From Deltaproteobacteria bacterium (GTDB lineage: Bacteria; Desulfobacterota; Desulfobacteria; Desulfobacterales; C00003060): a DNA stretch of 34,741 bases. The stretch lies in NCBI GenBank assembly GCA_016930875.1, contig JAFGFW010000071.1:1-34741 (forward strand). The letters run 5' to 3'. Made by a program: the position numbers and the translations under genes. A model generated the notes under the pieces. The model had not been told where the DNA came from. It worked only from the letters and a program-made list of their open reading frames with translations, and ran no database searches. Position 1 is the first letter of the stretch; every line of letters starts with the position of its first letter. This document shows, in pieces, positions 15,225-25,012 of the stretch.

Positions 15225-16325
15225 ATGCGTGCATTACTCTTTTCTTCACGACTGACTGTTTTGCTTATGGCCCTCACTTTCCTTATGGTGGCGCCTCCGT
15301 CTTCTGCCTTCCCTGCCCAAGAAGGCGCTTATCTTGTTTTTCATAATTTCTCCCCTCCAGAATCCCTAACCCTGTGCGGTGAGCCAATGCCCCTTGAAAA
15401 CCGCCGCGTTTGGGAAATGCTTGACCGTGAATTTACCATAACTGTCTGGGACCGAGCCCAAGTGTTCATGTGGCTTAAGCGGTCAGGACGTTATTTCCCA
15501 TACGTGGAAAGGAGGCTGGCCGAGGAGGGCATGCCTGACGACCTGAAGTACCTTGCGGTGGCTGAGAGTTCTCTTCTCACGCATGCCCGATCCAGCGACG
15601 GCGCCAGGGGACCATGGCAGTTAATGACCCGTACTGCCCGATCCAATGGCATTCGCAAGGACCACACCATGGACGAACGGCTGGACATCGAGCAGGCCAC
15701 TGAGGTGGCCATTAAGTACCTTAAGCGTCTTAAGGATAAGTTCGGTACGTGGACATTGGCGTTAGCCGCATACAATTGCGGAGAAGGATCTCTGAAAAGA
15801 GAAATGAAGAAGCAGGGAGTCACTGACTACTACAGGCTCAACCTGCCCCTTGAGACCGAGCGATTCATCTTCCGCATTGCGGCTATCAAGATTGTTATGG
15901 ACAATCCGATGCGCTATGGATACAGCCTGCCAAAGGAAGAGATCTACAGACCTATCGAGTGCGATACCGTGTCGGTCAACATCCGGGTCCCCCTCCACAT
16001 AACGGATGTTGCCCAAGCCCTTGGCACGGACTTTAAAGTTCTCAGGGAGCTCAATCACAAGATCCCCGGCTATTATCTGCCCACCGGATCTTACACAATT
16101 AAGGTTCCGTCCGGGCAGGGTTCCAAGATGGCCGATGTTCTGAATGATCTCACCAAAGTCGCTTCCCGTCGCATGCAACATGATTCCTATTATGTGGTTC
16201 GGAGGGGCGACACCTTGAACCATATTGCCAGACGAAGGAAGGTCACTGTAGCGACCCTAAAAAAACTCAACAGCATCCAAGGTTCTCTGATCATGGTGGG
16301 GCAAAGGCTCCGGCTGATCCCTTAG
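15225..16325 (+). CDS. MltD-like membrane-bound lytic transglycosylase with LysM
   Basis: About 366 residues. A signal peptide (LTVLLMALTFLMVAPPSSAF) is followed by an SLT catalytic domain: LKYLAVAESSLL with the catalytic glutamate, GARGPWQLM, DERLDIEQATEVAIKYL and LALAAYNCGEGSL. A middle segment (VPLHITDVAQALGTDFKVLRELN) may be a degenerate LysM, and a clear LysM (YYVVRRGDTLNHIARRRKVT to MVGQRLRLIP) closes the protein. It cleaves peptidoglycan strands in the periplasm. The start is ambiguous: ATG 15225 lacks a close ribosome site, while TTG 15210 has AAGGA upstream. The stop overlaps the convergent fusion gene by four bases (TTAG). Confidence 0.9.
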   Translation: MRALLFSSRLTVLLMALTFLMVAPPSSAFPAQEGAYLVFHNFSPPESLTLCGEPMPLENRRVWEMLDREFTITVWDRAQVFMWLKRSGRYFPYVERRLAEEGMPDDLKYLAVAESSLLTHARSSDGARGPWQLMTRTARSNGIRKDHTMDERLDIEQATEVAIKYLKRLKDKFGTWTLALAAYNCGEGSLKREMKKQGVTDYYRLNLPLETERFIFRIAAIKIVMDNPMRYGYSLPKEEIYRPIECDTVSVNIRVPLHITDVAQALGTDFKVLRELNHKIPGYYLPTGSYTIKVPSGQGSKMADVLNDLTKVASRRMQHDSYYVVRRGDTLNHIARRRKVTVATLKKLNSIQGSLIMVGQRLRLIP

Positions 16326-18274
16326 CTCATTGCCTCCAGCATTTCAGTCTCTCCATGACTCAGCAATCGGTCTGTGCCGAGCAGAATTCTTACCCCTTTT
16401 TCAGTCTTGGCCATGCCAAGGATCACTTCTGTGTCCACGTCGACTCCAAACGATGGAGTCTTTTCAATATCTTCGCCTGTGAGGTTCAGAACCTCGGAGA
16501 CCGAGTCGACCACCATGCCAACTTCCATCTTGTCGGAATTCCCATTGACCTCCACAATAATAATACATGTTCGCTCATTATAGCCCAACTCTTCCAGGCC
16601 AAACTTAAGCCTCAGATCGATCACCGGAATCACCTTATTCCGCAGATTGATGACTCCTTTAAAAAAAGGAGGAGTTTGTGGTATAGTACGTATGGGCGTC
16701 ATCCCGATGATCTCTTTTACAGAGGTGATACTGATACCGTACTCTTGATGGTCCAGAGCGAAGATAAGATTTTTTCCTTCCTGTGCCAACATGTTCTTTG
16801 TATCAAGATCGCTTGTGTGGCGATCAACAATCCTTGATACGACTTTGGACAGGTCATGGAAGTTGGACGAGCGTCTGACTGAACCAGCGGTATCACAAGC
16901 AACCTCGGCAAACCGCGTGTCCACAAAATTTTTCAGATCAATCAATGTCCCGACACCCATTTCCTCGACCATGTATCGCTGAATCCTATCGAGGTCTTCA
17001 ATGACGGGAAATAGATCATCTGTCTTTATCCCTTGAGGTTCTTTAAGGACATTCTTTAGTACTGGAACCTTGAGACCCAATATGTTTTGAGGATCCAAAA
17101 AATCAACGGCGATTTCTGCGGCTTTGTCCGGTCGTTGAGCAATGAACTGCCCGGACTGTACCAACATTGTGGTGAGTTCCTGGACCACCTCAGGATGGGC
17201 GTTGATAAGTTCGTCTCGCACTGCAACTACACAACAGGGATGATATTGCCAAAGCTCTGCCGAAAGAAACATAAGATCTCCACTGTTTGCCGCGATGGCC
17301 TTCGTGCCCAAAGGCTCTGCTACAGTGTATCCACCTACCTCAGGATTTTTTGCCAGAAACTCCGGCATCTTGACTGGTGGGACTACCTCAAAGCAGACAT
17401 CGACGCCTTCCTGGCCTGCTACTCCCGGCTTGAGACCGAGCTGTCGCAAGAACATCGTTGAAAGCATGTGATGAATCGAAAGCATATGAGGGATGTAAAA
17501 GCTCTTACCTTTAAAAAACTGTTGTAGAGATCCTTTGTTTGAACCTTTCTTGTTGCTCACGCAGATACTGCCGTTTTTGTGGGCCAAAAGAACCAATTTT
17601 ATCGGCACATGGAAACTGAAAAGATCCATGGCAATCGGGGCCAGAATGAAGGCCGCATCAATATCGCCCTTTTCGAGGGCTTTTTGCAGGGGGTTCCAAC
17701 TCGACATGCATTGCGTTTCCAGTTCAAAATGCTTTGGGGCAAGCTTTTCGGTTGCAATCAAATGCTTTAAAACCCCGAGGGTTAGATGATCGGTGATCTG
17801 AATGTGGGCTACGCTCAATCGCACCTTTCCGGAAGCAGCCTTTTGGGGAAGCCTTGCTTTTCCGACATCTTCACCTTCACCATCCTTTTTTGCCCCAAAG
17901 GTTTCTTCAATCACGATTTTCAGCTCCTGTGCTGAAAATGGCTTGGTAATAAAACTACTTACACCTGCCTCTTTGGCCTTAAGAGTCTGTTTTTTTTCTG
18001 CCTGGGCCGTTGCCATAATGAAAGGCGCGTCCTTCCACTTTTCATCCGCCCTAACCCAAAGCAGCAGGTCATAGCCTCCCTTGTTGGGCATATTCCAGTC
18101 GCTGATAATAAGACGAACATCTTCGTCTTTTTGGAGCATCTGGATGGCCGCATCACCATCATCAGCTTCAACGATATTGGCGAAGCCCACTTCCTTGAGA
18201 ATCTTCACTTCCATCTTCCGGGTAAGTTTGGAATCTTCGACCAACAGGATTTTCATTTCAAGATCTACCGTCAT
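16322..18274 (-). CDS. Receiver - NrtA/NasS-like solute-binding - CheW fusion
   Basis: This 650-residue protein has three parts. Residues 7-128 are a CheY-like receiver (MKILLVEDSKLTRK, phospho-acceptor D59 in IISDWNMP, K111 in FITKPF). Residues 150-455 look like an ABC-type nitrate/sulfonate/thiamine-precursor binding protein (VRLSVAHIQITDHLTLGVLK, LEKGDIDAAFILAP, GGYTVAEPLGTKAI, LWQYHPCCVVAVRDELINAH). Residues 500-642 are CheW (IFALDHQEYGISITSVKEII, KGVINLRNKVIPVIDLRLKF). There is no signal peptide, so the binding domain is cytoplasmic, as in NasS. CheV is normally CheW then receiver; here the order is reversed with a sensor between. ATG 18274 is chosen for GGGAGGT upstream; an ATG at 18289 lies before that site. 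Confidence 0.9.
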   Translation of the reverse strand: MTVDLEMKILLVEDSKLTRKMEVKILKEVGFANIVEADDGDAAIQMLQKDEDVRLIISDWNMPNKGGYDLLLWVRADEKWKDAPFIMATAQAEKKQTLKAKEAGVSSFITKPFSAQELKIVIEETFGAKKDGEGEDVGKARLPQKAASGKVRLSVAHIQITDHLTLGVLKHLIATEKLAPKHFELETQCMSSWNPLQKALEKGDIDAAFILAPIAMDLFSFHVPIKLVLLAHKNGSICVSNKKGSNKGSLQQFFKGKSFYIPHMLSIHHMLSTMFLRQLGLKPGVAGQEGVDVCFEVVPPVKMPEFLAKNPEVGGYTVAEPLGTKAIAANSGDLMFLSAELWQYHPCCVVAVRDELINAHPEVVQELTTMLVQSGQFIAQRPDKAAEIAVDFLDPQNILGLKVPVLKNVLKEPQGIKTDDLFPVIEDLDRIQRYMVEEMGVGTLIDLKNFVDTRFAEVACDTAGSVRRSSNFHDLSKVVSRIVDRHTSDLDTKNMLAQEGKNLIFALDHQEYGISITSVKEIIGMTPIRTIPQTPPFFKGVINLRNKVIPVIDLRLKFGLEELGYNERTCIIIVEVNGNSDKMEVGMVVDSVSEVLNLTGEDIEKTPSFGVDVDTEVILGMAKTEKGVRILLGTDRLLSHGETEMLEAMS

Positions 18275-18332
18275 TTTGTTACCTCCCATGTCACCAAGAC
18301 ATTGACATTCCTTCTTTTTTCATTCACGGTTT

Positions 18333-18419
18333 TTAGCTCAAGACAGCGGCCTTAAAAAACTCGCCATCAATACGGACAACCTTTTGGATGGCGCCTGTCA
18401 GATCTTCGTCTTTCATCAT
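18333..18419 (-). CDS. Possible 28-residue peptide between cheR and the fusion gene
   Basis: An open frame of 28 codons starts with two ATG codons after GTGAGGCAAAA, 17 bases past the cheR stop. It encodes a charged peptide starting MMKDEDLTGAIQKVV and containing RIDGEFFKAAVLS at its end. The ribosome site, position in the operon and balanced composition suggest a real product, but I know of no family, and it could be chance. Confidence 0.35.
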   Translation of the reverse strand: MMKDEDLTGAIQKVVRIDGEFFKAAVLS

Positions 18420-18436
18420 TTTTGCCTCACTCGGTT

Positions 18437-19264
18437 TTACTGCTTGTGATACACAGTTGGCTTGATGTATTTGAAACCATGGTCAATACCCGTCAAGCTC
18501 TCTGAATGTCCAATAAGCAGGTAACCGCCGTCCACAAGACAATCATAGAACTTGTTGACCAGCATTTGTTGAGTCTGTTTGTTAAAGTAGATCATGACAT
18601 TGCGGCAGAAAATAAAATTGAAAGTTCCTCGAAATGGAAAGGAGTCCATGAGATTGAACCGCTGAAATTTGATCATGTCCCTTATGGATCGTTTGACCCG
18701 AAAACGACCTTCCTGGCTTCCGTAGCCTTTCTGGAAATACTTCCTGAGTGTGGGTTTTGGGATTTTCGCGAGCCGATCCGAGCTGTAGATCCCGGTCTTT
18801 GCCCGTGCCAGAACCTTGGTGGAAATGTCAGTGGCTAGCATCTTCGTATCAAAAGGCTGGCTGTCGCCGAAGTATTCCAACACACATATGGCCAGAGAAT
18901 AGGGCTCTTCACCACTGGAACATCCTGCACTCCATGCACGCAGCTTTTTGTAGCGTCCGTTTTCGGCAACACATGAAGGAAGAAGCGTGTTTTTTAAGAA
19001 ATCAAAGTGCTTTTCCTCTCGAAAAAAGCTGGTTAGATTTGTGGAGACTGCGTCGAGCATCCTTACCAGCTCGTCTCCACTGTCATCTTCCAGCACGAAG
19101 TTGTAATAGGTCCGAAAATCCTTGAAACCTCCCTCACGCAGCCGCTTGCTCAGCCTGGCACGGACCAATTCTTTCTTGCCCCCGTGCAGTTCGATGCCGC
19201 ACTTCTCATGAACCAGGGCGCTGAAACGCCAGAAATCGCGATCTGACAACTCTGAACCAATCAC
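18437..19264 (-). CDS. cheR: Chemoreceptor glutamate methyltransferase
   Basis: CheR methylates glutamates on chemoreceptors using SAM. The 275-residue product has the N-terminal helical domain (GIELHGGKKELVRARLSKRL), VSTNLTSFFREEKHFDFL, the SAM-binding LRAWSAGCSSGEEPYSLAI (108-126), TDISTKVLARAKTGIYS, FNFIFCRNVMIYF and GGYLLIGHSESLTG. All are typical. Its ATG overlaps the cheA stop by four bases, so the two are translationally coupled. A beta-subdomain able to bind a receptor pentapeptide is expected, which fits the EFKNF tail on the MCP of this cluster. Confidence 0.97.
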   Translation of the reverse strand: MIGSELSDRDFWRFSALVHEKCGIELHGGKKELVRARLSKRLREGGFKDFRTYYNFVLEDDSGDELVRMLDAVSTNLTSFFREEKHFDFLKNTLLPSCVAENGRYKKLRAWSAGCSSGEEPYSLAICVLEYFGDSQPFDTKMLATDISTKVLARAKTGIYSSDRLAKIPKPTLRKYFQKGYGSQEGRFRVKRSIRDMIKFQRFNLMDSFPFRGTFNFIFCRNVMIYFNKQTQQMLVNKFYDCLVDGGYLLIGHSESLTGIDHGFKYIKPTVYHKQ

Positions 19265-21531
19265 GCTGATGCTTCCTTAAGTCCGGTTGTTGTCTCTCCA
19301 ATTTCAAGCAATCCTGCGACATCCAGGATAAGCCCCACGCGACCATCGGCCAGTATTGCTCCGCCGGCCATCCCCTTGACTTTCTTCAGTTGTTCTCCAA
19401 GGCTCTTGATCACCACTTCCTGTTTGCCAATCAGCTCATCCACCAGGAGGCATTTGCGCTGGCCGTCACTTTCCGCCACCACCACGATGGCCTCCCATGG
19501 ATCCTTGTGCTGGGGCTCAAAATCAAAGACATCGTGAAGTCTGATCAACGGATGCAGATTATCCCGGATTTTGATCATCTCACCTTGGTTCACCACACTG
19601 TTATAGGCAGCTTTTTCCGGCCTGATGGATTCTACCACGGATATGGTTGGTATGATGAAATCCCTGTCTCCAGCCCGGACCATGATGCCGTCAATAATCG
19701 CCAGGGTCAGGGGCAGTTTCATCAGGATCGTTGTGCCCTGATCTTTGACCGAATCGACCTCCACCTTTCCCCGCATCTTTTCAACCGCGCGTTTTACCAC
19801 GTCCATACCAACTCCCCGGCCTGACACATCGGTAACGTTCTCGGCGGTAGAAAAACCAGGCTGAAAGATCAGGCCGTAGACATCCTGATCAGACAATTCT
19901 TCTCCACAGGTTATCAGGTTTCGCTCGATGGCCCTGTTGATGATCTTTTCCCGGTCAAGACCCTGGCCGTCTTCTGAGATCTCAATGACGATATTGCCGC
20001 CCTTGTGATAAGCCTTCAACTTCACTGTTCCAGTCTCCGGCTTGCCGGCAGCCTTTCTGACCTCAGGTTTTTCAATGCCGTGGTCCACCGAGTTCCTCAC
20101 CATGTGAACCAAGGGATCATAGATCTCGTCCACCATGTTGCGGTCTATTTCCGTGTCCTCACCGATCATCTCCAGGTGGACCGGTTTGCCGGATTTTTTC
20201 GAAAGATCGCGCACCAGTCGAATCATCTTCTGGAAGGTCTGCTTGATAGGCATCATGCGCAAGCTCATGGAGGTCCTCTGAATCTCACAGGTAATCCTGC
20301 CCAGTTGAGAAAGGTTTGTATAAAGGCTTTTATCCTGGGCCATAAAAGCACTCATACCTTGGGCTAACATCGCCTGGGTGATGACCAACTCCCCTACCAT
20401 GTCCACCATGTTATCCAGCTTCCGGGTGTCTACCTTGATAAAAGCAGCCTCCCGAACCGCCTTGCCGGGAACCGCTGAAGCACCTCGACGCTCCTTCTGC
20501 TCTCGAAGGGCGGCGGCTACATCCCTGGCCCCAACCTTTTTATCTTCCATCAGGATCTCACCGATCTTCTTATCTGATGGGGGTGGCCCGGCTTGTCTCT
20601 CAAGGGCCTTGGCCACCTGTTCCTCGGTGACGATCCCTTTTTCGATCAAGATATTTCCTGTATCGGCCCCATCAGACGAGGGGGTCGGTTTGGTTTTTTC
20701 CTGGTCTTCTTCAACCTCACCTGGCTGGAGCTTTCTTAATCGATCCACAAAGGCCTCCAGGCCAAAATGAGCCGGCTCAACCACGCCCGTGGCAAGGCCT
20801 TGGCTCAGATGGTTGATCATGGCCTTCATCAAATCCACTGCGTCCAACACCACGTCCGTGATGGCCTCATTGACCGTCAGTTTCTGATTTCTGGCGTCGT
20901 CCAAAAGGGTTTCCACCTCATGGGCAAGACGGTTGATATCAGAAAGATTCAGGAAACCGGACACGCCCTTGATCGTGTGGAAGGGTCTGAAGATCGCGTT
21001 GATCACCCCCGGGTTCTCAGGATCCTGTTCAAGAGAGAGCACATTGACTTCTATGGTTCCAAGATGTTCCATGGACTCCATGATGAAGCTTTCTACAAGC
21101 TCTTTATCCTGGGCAATGTCCACCCCCGGTTTGGCCTCATCAGCACCGGCAGATTCGCCCTCTTGGTCCATGGCAGCCGTATCATCGGACAAGCCACATT
21201 TGCGAAGATAACCTGAAATCTTCTCGGAACAAGCCTCCACATCTTCCGGATCCCTCAAGACCTCCTGAAACAAAGAGATGCCATCTTCGATTTGCTTTAC
21301 GGCTTGCTGTGGCTCTGGATGCTCGTCTAACACCAATTTTTCCGCAATGGACTTTATGCCCCTTGCAAGATCGCAAAAGCTGGCCTTGTCGGCTTTTGTG
21401 CACACCCCAACTATCTCGTCCAAAAGGTTCAGGGCTACACCAAAGCCCCCCACATCCTTTGGACCCAGCATCACCACTTCCAGGGCGAGCTTTTCGATCA
21501 ACTCTGTGGCCGTATTTAGATAATTTTCCAT
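19261..21531 (-). CDS. cheA: Chemotaxis histidine kinase CheA with extra linker module
   Basis: A 756-residue CheA. Residues 1-115 are helical with no obvious phospho-site. The HPt domain follows, with H185 in FRPFHTIKGVSGFL. Residues 292-346 hold two short repeats (GNILIEKGIVTEEQVAKALE and KKIGEILMEDKKVGARDVAA) like those at the N terminus of GspE/MshE ATPases. Then come the P3 dimerisation helices (KLDNMVDMVGELVITQAML), the P4 ATPase (HMVRNSVDHGIE, EDGQGLDREKI, GFSTAENVTDVSGRGVGMDV) and the P5 CheW-like domain from about 612. It phosphorylates CheY and CheB. It lacks an obvious CheY-binding P2 domain in the usual position. Confidence 0.96.
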   Translation of the reverse strand: MENYLNTATELIEKLALEVVMLGPKDVGGFGVALNLLDEIVGVCTKADKASFCDLARGIKSIAEKLVLDEHPEPQQAVKQIEDGISLFQEVLRDPEDVEACSEKISGYLRKCGLSDDTAAMDQEGESAGADEAKPGVDIAQDKELVESFIMESMEHLGTIEVNVLSLEQDPENPGVINAIFRPFHTIKGVSGFLNLSDINRLAHEVETLLDDARNQKLTVNEAITDVVLDAVDLMKAMINHLSQGLATGVVEPAHFGLEAFVDRLRKLQPGEVEEDQEKTKPTPSSDGADTGNILIEKGIVTEEQVAKALERQAGPPPSDKKIGEILMEDKKVGARDVAAALREQKERRGASAVPGKAVREAAFIKVDTRKLDNMVDMVGELVITQAMLAQGMSAFMAQDKSLYTNLSQLGRITCEIQRTSMSLRMMPIKQTFQKMIRLVRDLSKKSGKPVHLEMIGEDTEIDRNMVDEIYDPLVHMVRNSVDHGIEKPEVRKAAGKPETGTVKLKAYHKGGNIVIEISEDGQGLDREKIINRAIERNLITCGEELSDQDVYGLIFQPGFSTAENVTDVSGRGVGMDVVKRAVEKMRGKVEVDSVKDQGTTILMKLPLTLAIIDGIMVRAGDRDFIIPTISVVESIRPEKAAYNSVVNQGEMIKIRDNLHPLIRLHDVFDFEPQHKDPWEAIVVVAESDGQRKCLLVDELIGKQEVVIKSLGEQLKKVKGMAGGAILADGRVGLILDVAGLLEIGETTTGLKEASA

Positions 21532-21573
21532 TTTACCTCACTCATCCCCTCTCTTCCTACTGTTCACTGACCA

Positions 21574-22683
<1,110 letters not shown>

Positions 22684-23109
22684 CTAAAAGTCGTTCCCCT
22701 CAAGGGCTTCCTTGCCGTCCATGGATGCCTCATCCATACCGAGCACATCCACTAACATTTTTTTGATCTCCTCTGGCCTGAAGGGCTTCTTGATACAAGC
22801 CTTGGCACCCAGGCTCTTAAGCTCATCGATCCGTTCTTCTCGACCCTCTGTGGTCACAATTACAGTAGGCGTACTGGGCACAATGCCTTGCTCTTGCAAG
22901 GCCTTCAAGAAGGAAAAACCATCCATCTCAGGCATGTGAACGTCGGTCAGGATCACGTCCGCCCACTCCTTGTCAAGCACAGCCAATGCCTCCACGCCGT
23001 TTGCCGCCTCAAAGATCTGGCCGATATCAAAGCCGGACATCTTAAGAGTCTTCTTGATGACACTTCGCATGGACGATGAATCATCAACAATCAATACATT
23101 AAATGCCAT
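22684..23109 (-). CDS. cheY: CheY-like single-domain response regulator
   Basis: A 141-residue stand-alone receiver: VLIVDDSSSMRSVIKKTLKM, phospho-acceptor D56 in VILTDVHMPEMDG, VIVTTEGREERIDELKSLGA and the conserved lysine in CIKKPFRPEEIKKML. The sequence and place beside cheB/cheA fit the CheY that carries the output signal. The extra 15 residues at the C terminus (DEASMDGKEALEGNDF) are acidic. ATG 23109 has GGGAGGAT upstream. It starts 11 bases after the HDOD gene. Confidence 0.92.
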   Translation of the reverse strand: MAFNVLIVDDSSSMRSVIKKTLKMSGFDIGQIFEAANGVEALAVLDKEWADVILTDVHMPEMDGFSFLKALQEQGIVPSTPTVIVTTEGREERIDELKSLGAKACIKKPFRPEEIKKMLVDVLGMDEASMDGKEALEGNDF

Positions 23110-23120
23110 GGGATCCTCCC

Positions 23121-23969
23121 CTAAACCAACCTCAACATATCCCGCACCTTGTCGTACTGGCGGCAAAAATCGACCATGATTTTTTGCAGATCCTCTATCC
23201 CCAGGCGGTAACGTTTCGCGAGTTCCTCCCTTCCACGATAAGACAACCCGTCACGCCCCACGCCAATGCCCATAGAAAGCGTTAGGATGTTGGCAAGGTA
23301 AATGATAGGCGTAATCACATCATCTTCCCGGGCCTCCTCAGCCCTGTGATGCAGCCGTATGGCTCGAACAATATCTTCAGGAAAATTCCACGATTCAGCG
23401 ATTTTTGCACCCACCTCGGCATGGTTGATACCTAGCATCTTGCTTTCGGCTTCCAGGAAAGAACACTCATCTTCATTGACCAGCCCAATGATCTGCTCAA
23501 TGTATCTATCCACAAAACCATCGAGGACGACTTTTCCTATATCGTGCAAAAGGCCTGCGGTAAACAAAGACGAGGGCTCGGACTTCATCACACGAGCAGA
23601 GACAATCTTGGACATGATCCCCGTCGCCACGGCGTGTTTCCACAGTTCGCCCTTGGCAAGATCATACCCTTTATTGTCGTGCCGGAAGAACTTAACCACC
23701 GTGCTTGCCAGGATGATATTCTTCAACTCCGCATTGCCCAAAACCACCAACCCCTGCCGCAGGGAGTCGACCTTTCTCGTGAGCCCATAATAGGCCGAAT
23801 TGCAGAGTTTCAATACATTTGCCGTGATCGTCTGATCATACTGAACAACGGGGATGACATCATCTGCCGACGCATCGGGATCATTCAGGATCTTCAGGGC
23901 TTGAGTAGCCACACTGGGAAAGGGCGGCAGCTCCTTGATCGCCCCGGTTATTTCTTCCACAGCAATCAC
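23121..23969 (-). CDS. HDOD-domain protein
   Basis: A 282-residue protein with the HDOD fold: ELPPFPSVATQALKILND at the start, VVQYDQTITANVLKLCNSAYYGL, LRQGLVVLGNAELKNIILAS and LFTAGLLHDIGKVVL. HDOD proteins usually lack catalytic HD residues; here H112 (WKHAVATG) and H142-D143 are present, so a metal site is conceivable. HDOD proteins act as regulatory platforms for c-di-GMP or stress signalling. The start is a GTG that overlaps the cheD stop (GTGA), so it is translationally coupled to cheD. No ATG is available near. Confidence 0.88.
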   Translation of the reverse strand: MIAVEEITGAIKELPPFPSVATQALKILNDPDASADDVIPVVQYDQTITANVLKLCNSAYYGLTRKVDSLRQGLVVLGNAELKNIILASTVVKFFRHDNKGYDLAKGELWKHAVATGIMSKIVSARVMKSEPSSLFTAGLLHDIGKVVLDGFVDRYIEQIIGLVNEDECSFLEAESKMLGINHAEVGAKIAESWNFPEDIVRAIRLHHRAEEAREDDVITPIIYLANILTLSMGIGVGRDGLSYRGREELAKRYRLGIEDLQKIMVDFCRQYDKVRDMLRLV

Positions 23970-24445
23970 AACCTCATTTCTCCTTTGCCAGAGACTTTGA
24001 GGACAAGCTCTCCTGTGGCAATATCCAGCCACATGGTCCGATTCGATGTGCCCCCTATATCCTCGGCATCGATCATCACGTGGTTTCGCCAATAGATCTT
24101 CCTCAAAGCCGCATAGTTTCGTTTTCCGATGTTAAAACTCCCTGAAGGGTCCATGATCTGAGAACCGCCGGCCACCTTGGAAATCATCCGCTTTTTGTCG
24201 GCGCCAAGCTTGTAACAGGCTTTGAACAGGAGCGGGATCCCTGTATCGGCAAACATCAAAGGCCTGGTTTTGGCCTTGTTAGGATCCAACTCGGATTCAG
24301 GAAGCATATAATGGAGCAGCCCTCCCACCTTGGCCACGGGGTCATAGACGGCCACACCAATACATGAGCCCAATGAATGGGTAGCCAGGGTCACATCAGG
24401 GTCATCACTCACCTTCATGTCCGCTATACCTACATTAATATTCAA
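23966..24445 (-). CDS. cheD: Chemoreceptor glutamine deamidase CheD
   Basis: CheD deamidates receptor glutamines. The 159-residue product carries the active-site block ATHSLGSCIGVAVYDP with T22 and C28, and H45 in GLLHYMLPE, completing the Cys-His-Thr set. Later segments RPLMFADTGIPLLF and NIGKRNYAALRKIYW are typical. Its ATG overlaps the stop of the upstream receiver gene by four bases, and its stop overlaps the HDOD start, so four genes are tightly coupled here. Confidence 0.95.
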   Translation of the reverse strand: MNINVGIADMKVSDDPDVTLATHSLGSCIGVAVYDPVAKVGGLLHYMLPESELDPNKAKTRPLMFADTGIPLLFKACYKLGADKKRMISKVAGGSQIMDPSGSFNIGKRNYAALRKIYWRNHVMIDAEDIGGTSNRTMWLDIATGELVLKVSGKGEMRL

Positions 24446-24825
24446 AGCTCTAGTCCCTTGTCCAGAACGTCTCTGATCGCCCTCAAGATCTCCTGCCGTG
24501 TGAAGGGCTTACACAGTGTGTGCTGCGCACCTAGCTTCTTGGCCAAATACAGATATTCCTCTGGTGAAATACGGCCGCCCCCGGACATGGCAATGATGGG
24601 CACGTGTGGGAAGTCGCGCCGAAGTTCCATGATGGTTTCAAGGCCCTCCTTATCCGGCATGATCAAGTCTGTGATGACCAGGTCAACCCATTCCTGATGG
24701 CAGAGTCTTAACCCCTCCTTGCCGTTAGAAGCCTCCAGGACGTCGTATCCCTCGCGCTTCAAAATCTGCCGGAGCCATTTCAGTGTTGTAATGCTATCAT
24801 CTACGATAAGAAGGGAATTCTTCAT
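24442..24825 (-). CDS. Single-domain response regulator
   Basis: A 127-residue receiver distinct from the cheY at 22684: LLIVDDSITTLKWLRQILKR, D53 in LVITDLIMPDKEGLETI, IIAMSGGGRISPEEYLYL and K107 in LCKPFTRQEIL. The SGGG in place of a simple T/S-A step is typical of receivers in non-flagellar-type clusters. The start ATG at 24825 lies inside the end of the upstream small gene (24797-25012), a 29-base overlap suggesting coupled translation. No output domain is present. Confidence 0.9.
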   Translation of the reverse strand: MKNSLLIVDDSITTLKWLRQILKREGYDVLEASNGKEGLRLCHQEWVDLVITDLIMPDKEGLETIMELRRDFPHVPIIAMSGGGRISPEEYLYLAKKLGAQHTLCKPFTRQEILRAIRDVLDKGLEL

Positions 24826-25012
24826 TTTTGATCCTGTTGTAAATCTTACATTCCGTAAACTTGTCACCAGAATAATATACTGCATAGCCTGTTTTCCAGC
24901 TGTTCATGTTAACGCAGTAACAGTCCTTATGAGAGTCCTCAACAAAAGGGCACATTTCTTTCAAGTCATCTTGTTTTTTGTATAGTGTTTTATTATCAGT
25001 GGCCATAGTCAT
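24797..25012 (-). CDS. Small cysteine-containing protein
   Basis: A 71-residue protein with cysteines at 21, 31, 33 and 55 (MCPFVEDSHKDCYCVNMNSW, then GDKFTECKIYNRI). The CPF...CYC...C pattern is familiar to me from small uncharacterised proteins of Desulfobacterota, so I believe it is real; four cysteines could bind zinc or an iron-sulfur cluster. An ATG two codons downstream (25006) is an alternative start. The ribosome site is weak (GAAAGAT). It leads the cheD-cheR block and overlaps the next gene by 29 bases. Confidence 0.6.
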   Translation of the reverse strand: MTMATDNKTLYKKQDDLKEMCPFVEDSHKDCYCVNMNSWKTGYAVYYSGDKFTECKIYNRIKNEEFPSYRR

